Below are positions 7,864 to 10,555 of a stretch of DNA of 10,555 bases, piece by piece. Source of the stretch: Byssochlamys sp. IMV 00236 (lineage: Eukaryota > Ascomycota > Eurotiomycetes > Eurotiales > Thermoascaceae). The position numbers and the translations under genes are program-made. Location of the stretch: positions 1 through 10,555 of the forward strand of contig MSJH02000354.1 in NCBI GenBank assembly GCA_001931875.2. The letters are read 5' to 3'. The notes below the pieces were generated by a model. The model did no database searches. It saw nothing but the letters and a program-made list of their open reading frames with translations, and was not told the DNA's origin. Each line of letters starts with the position of its first letter. Position 1 is the stretch's first letter.

Positions 7864-9857
7864 TTAAAATTTCATTTCAGATTCCCAAAAACCAACAGTT
7901 GGGAATTCAGAGGCAAAACTAATGACACCCTTTCGAAGGTCTGTAATAGATGAAATGGCAGCTCCATCACCAATGTGATTCTTAAAGTCAGTCAACTTCT
8001 TGCCGTCAACCTTCTTCTTTTCTTCTAGAGTGATTTGAACAGCACGATCAATAAAGTCTGCAATTTTGACAAAATCCTGTTCCATCAAACCACGACTTGT
8101 CATGGCGGGTGTACCGATACGAAGACCACCTGGAATAAGTGCACTCTTGTCACCAGGGACTGTATTTTTGTTGGCAGCAATGTTTACCAGTTCGAGAATG
8201 CGTTCAACACGAGCACCATCGACACCCTTTGAACGCAAGTCGACCAGTAGCAAATGGTTGTCTGTACCTCCAGAGACAAGGTCGTAATTGAGCTGAAGGA
8301 AGCGTTCAGCGAATGCAGCATTGTTCTTCAAAACTTGTTGTTGGTATTCTTTAAATAATGGGGACTTGACTTGCTTTAAAGCAACGGCAAGAGCACTAAT
8401 AGTGTGATTATGTGGACCACCTTGGTGACCAGGGAACACGGATTGGTTAATGGGGTTTTCAAGGTCATAGTAAGTTTCTAATTGACGTGTATTAATTCTC
8501 TTATCACGGTTGGTTCTTGCTATATTAATTTACCTCTGCCCTTCTTGTCTACACTACGAAGTCCCTTTCTGAAAAAGATCATGGCACCACGAGGCCCACG
8601 AAGAGATTTGTGAGTGGTAGTTGTGACAATATCAGCATGTTCAAAAGGACCTGGTAATACACCAGCAGCAATCAAACCTATTATGTTTTGGTTAAAAAAA
8701 ATGCAGGGTAATATGCTGATTTTTTTTTACCAGAGATGTGAGCAATGTCAGCCATTAAATAGGCTCCACATTTATCGGCAATCTAAACACTCAATGTTAA
8801 CAAGATCATGTGCCAAAAAAAATTTTTTTTTTTCCTGCCTACATCTCTCATTCTAGCATAATCAATATTGCGAGCATAGGCACTTGCACCAGCAACGATG
8901 ATCTTGGGCCTATAAAGCATAGCGTTTTTCTCTAATGCTTCATAGTCAATGCGACCAGTTGATTCATCTAAACGGTAAGGCAAGGTTTCAAAATAAGCAG
9001 ACACATTGGATATCTTTTTGTTTGGAATTTGATAACCGTGGGACAAGCTGGGAAAATGTCAGCATATAAACATAACATTCCTAATGCTCACTTACTGTCC
9101 ACCATGAGGAAGATCGAGACCCATTAAACGTTCATGAGGCTTTAATAGTGCACCATAAACATATAAATTAGCAGGAGCACCTGTATAAAAGAGATTAGTA
9201 TATGTCATCATTCAATTACATAATCCTTTCGTCTTACCAGACAAAGGCTGAACATTGACACCCCATTTATCAGAATCGAGATCAAATGCTTCCAATGCTC
9301 TCTTACGACAAAGATTTTCAGACATGTCAATGAATTCATTACCACCATAGTATCTGTATATATAATTAGTAACCGTGTATAATATATATGTATAGTTCAT
9401 ATGCACCTTGCTCCAGGATAACCTTCAGAGTACTTGTTTTGCATGACACTTCCAAGAGCATCCATAACGGCTCTTGATGTAAAGTTCTATTCACATTGTG
9501 TTAATCATCAAAACTTGTTCATTCTCTTTTTCTTACCTCAGAAGGAATCAAATCAACGCTTTCCTTTTGTCTTTTCTTTTCGTTTTCGATGATATCAAAC
9601 AACTCGGGATCCATTTTTTCGAGTCTTTCATTAAGAAACTAAAAGGGAATATTTAGTTTATATTCATGATTGTATATATATATATATATATATTATATTA
9701 CCTCTCGCTGGCCAGCAGGGAATACATAACCACGCTATAGATCGCATGAAAATTATATATCAATTCAGCCATACATCCTTTCTTTTTTTTTACTTACAGC
9801 AATTTGGACAATAGGCTTATATGAGCGAAGAGCTCTATGACTTAAAGATCGAAGCAT
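7864..9857 (-). CDS. Serine hydroxymethyltransferase, probably mitochondrial, 10 exons
   Basis: This PLP enzyme interconverts serine plus tetrahydrofolate with glycine plus 5,10-methylene-tetrahydrofolate. Minus-strand exons are 9857-9798, 9734-9702, 9638-9537, 9486-9407, 9353-9238, 9180-9096, 9047-8843, 8782-8731, 8677-8534 and 8477-7864, giving 496 residues. Introns are 48-63 bases with mixed phases. Active-site marks are LIPSENFTS (Glu about 65), [12 protein letters not shown] (Tyr about 88-94), MADIAHISG (Asp 239, His 242), [13 protein letters not shown] with the PLP lysine at about 268, and [14 protein letters not shown] with the substrate-carboxylate arginine at about 412. An in-frame TAA stands directly before the ATG at 9857, which fixes the start in this reading. 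The first 20 residues, starting [15 protein letters not shown], have several arginines and no acidic residue, as in a mitochondrial presequence. A cytosolic form cannot be excluded. All catalytic residues are present, so the gene looks intact. Confidence 0.97.
9673..9692. repeat. (TA)10 microsatellite in SHMT intron 2
   Basis: Ten perfect TA units lie inside the 63-base second intron of SHMT, close to the donor. Length variation here could change intron size. Confidence 0.9.
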
Positions 9858-9970
9858 TTAAATATAAAGAAACAAAGAGAGAAGGGATAAGAAAGAGAAA
9901 AAAAAATAGATGTGATGAGAATAAAAATAAAAAAGATGTGGAAGATGTACCTAAAAGAGGTAATCTCTCT

Positions 9971-9994
9971 TCCACCGAGTCAATCCACCGCGTC
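9971..9994 (-). promoter_or_regulatory. Duplicated 11-bp element with TGACTC upstream of SHMT
   Basis: On the minus strand GACGCGGTGGA, TT and GACTCGGTGGA follow one another: two near-identical 11-base units 13 bases apart, about 115-135 bases upstream of the SHMT ATG. The second unit creates TGACTC (9982-9977), the core bound in yeast by Gcn4 and Bas1, regulators of amino-acid and one-carbon genes. A C/T-rich leader (9862-9930 on the minus strand) lies between this element and the ATG. Function is inferred only from motif and position. Confidence 0.4.
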
Positions 9995-10526
9995 AAAAAA
10001 AAAAGAAAAAAAAAAGGGGTGCAGTTGATCAAAACGTTGTCGCACTTTAAAAATTCAGTATGGGTGAACAAGCGGTGTCGCAAGTAGTTGCAAAAACGAT
10101 AAGAGAACGGCATTCAAGAGAAAGAAGGTCACTTCCCACTACCAGTTAGGGCAGCAATTGTTGGTGATACTTACACTTTGTGTGGATACTTTGTGTGTGC
10201 AATGGAGACATGTGCTACCTCTCGCTTTACAGCTGCACGTTTTGGCTGGAAAAAACTGATATCCATTTTCACTAGTTTATTCACTGTGCATTGTCGAATC
10301 AACACTAAGACCAAGAGGATATTAGATAGGAGTTTGACGAAGCCTGACGTAAGTGGCAACGAAACACCTTTACTCAATTCTGGTAAGGTTTTTTACTTTA
10401 TTTTATTTTTTGAAAAGAAGACTTTTGCATTCTCTTCATCAGCGAGTGTCTTTCTGAAAACTAGCCAGTTGTAATATACCTTAATACGTGAGGTGTTGAT
10501 ATATGTGACACAAATGCAAAGGAAAC
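9995..10526. other. Intergenic region, no supported gene
   Basis: Overlapping frames exist on both strands. On the plus strand one at 10178-10474 includes METCATSRFTAARFGWKKL. On the minus strand one at 10377-10171 includes MDISFFQPKRAAVKREVAH. Neither resembles a known family and they cannot both be coding. The minus strand also shows a donor-branch-acceptor pattern at 10174-10139. An SHMT leader intron or part of a divergent neighbour's first exon is possible. Confidence 0.5.
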
Positions 10527-10545
10527 AAAAAAAAAAAAAAAAAAA
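10527..10545 (+). repeat. 19-base poly(A) near window end
   Basis: An unbroken run of 19 A lies ten bases before the end of the window. Confidence 0.95.
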
Positions 10546-10555
10546 TAGCCCAGGC

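Noticed and set aside
8815..8833. A8T11 run in SHMT intron 7, considered as a hairpin or terminator
   Set aside because: It lies inside a spliced intron of a nuclear gene. Simple AT slippage explains it.
9835..10113. Minus-strand 92-codon frame ending just before the SHMT N-terminus, considered as an upstream SHMT exon
   Set aside because: It is mostly the translated pyrimidine-rich leader and is out of frame with SHMT. The SHMT frame has a stop directly before the ATG at 9857.

Overview
The window looks like nuclear DNA of an early-diverging fungus, most likely of the Mucoromycota (Mucorales type). It is AT-rich, its two housekeeping genes are split by many short GT-AG introns (47-63 bases), and it carries a Fanzor-type RNA-guided nuclease remnant of the kind known from such fungi. 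The phylum is an inference from family resemblance and gene architecture. No database was searched.

Layout, left to right. (1) 152-2688, minus strand: the pre-mRNA splicing factor SYF1, 7 exons, with poly(A) signals at 85-98 and a 32-base poly(T) run at the window edge. (2) 2689-3661: AT-rich intergenic DNA with a decayed array of about 22-bp tandem units (2810-2939), a tight cluster of palindromes built on GTTGA/TCAAC (3229-3296), and two TATA boxes facing right (3329, 3424). (3) 3662-4721, plus strand: an unrecognised coding region in two blocks. The second block is split by an intron that contains a 48-base poly(A) tract. (4) 4722-5709: intergenic DNA with short direct repeats and palindromes. 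(5) 5710-7750, plus strand: a Fanzor-like (TnpB-related) gene with recognisable RuvC-I and alternative-glutamate motifs, several introns, a damaged basic region and a missing C-terminus. (6) 7864-9857, minus strand: serine hydroxymethyltransferase, 10 exons, with a mitochondrial-type N-terminus. (7) 9858-10555: SHMT upstream region with a duplicated 11-bp element that includes TGACTC. No convincing gene lies further right, and a 19-base poly(A) lies near the window end.

The two minus-strand genes are ordinary conserved genes: one acts in the spliceosome, the other in one-carbon metabolism. The roughly 5-kb plus-strand stretch between them is the accessory part. It combines a nuclease relic with an unrecognised gene that has its own promoter-like region. 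Nothing in the sequence shows that those two belong to one element. Exon boundaries were assigned by eye from GT-AG signals, reading phase and family resemblance.
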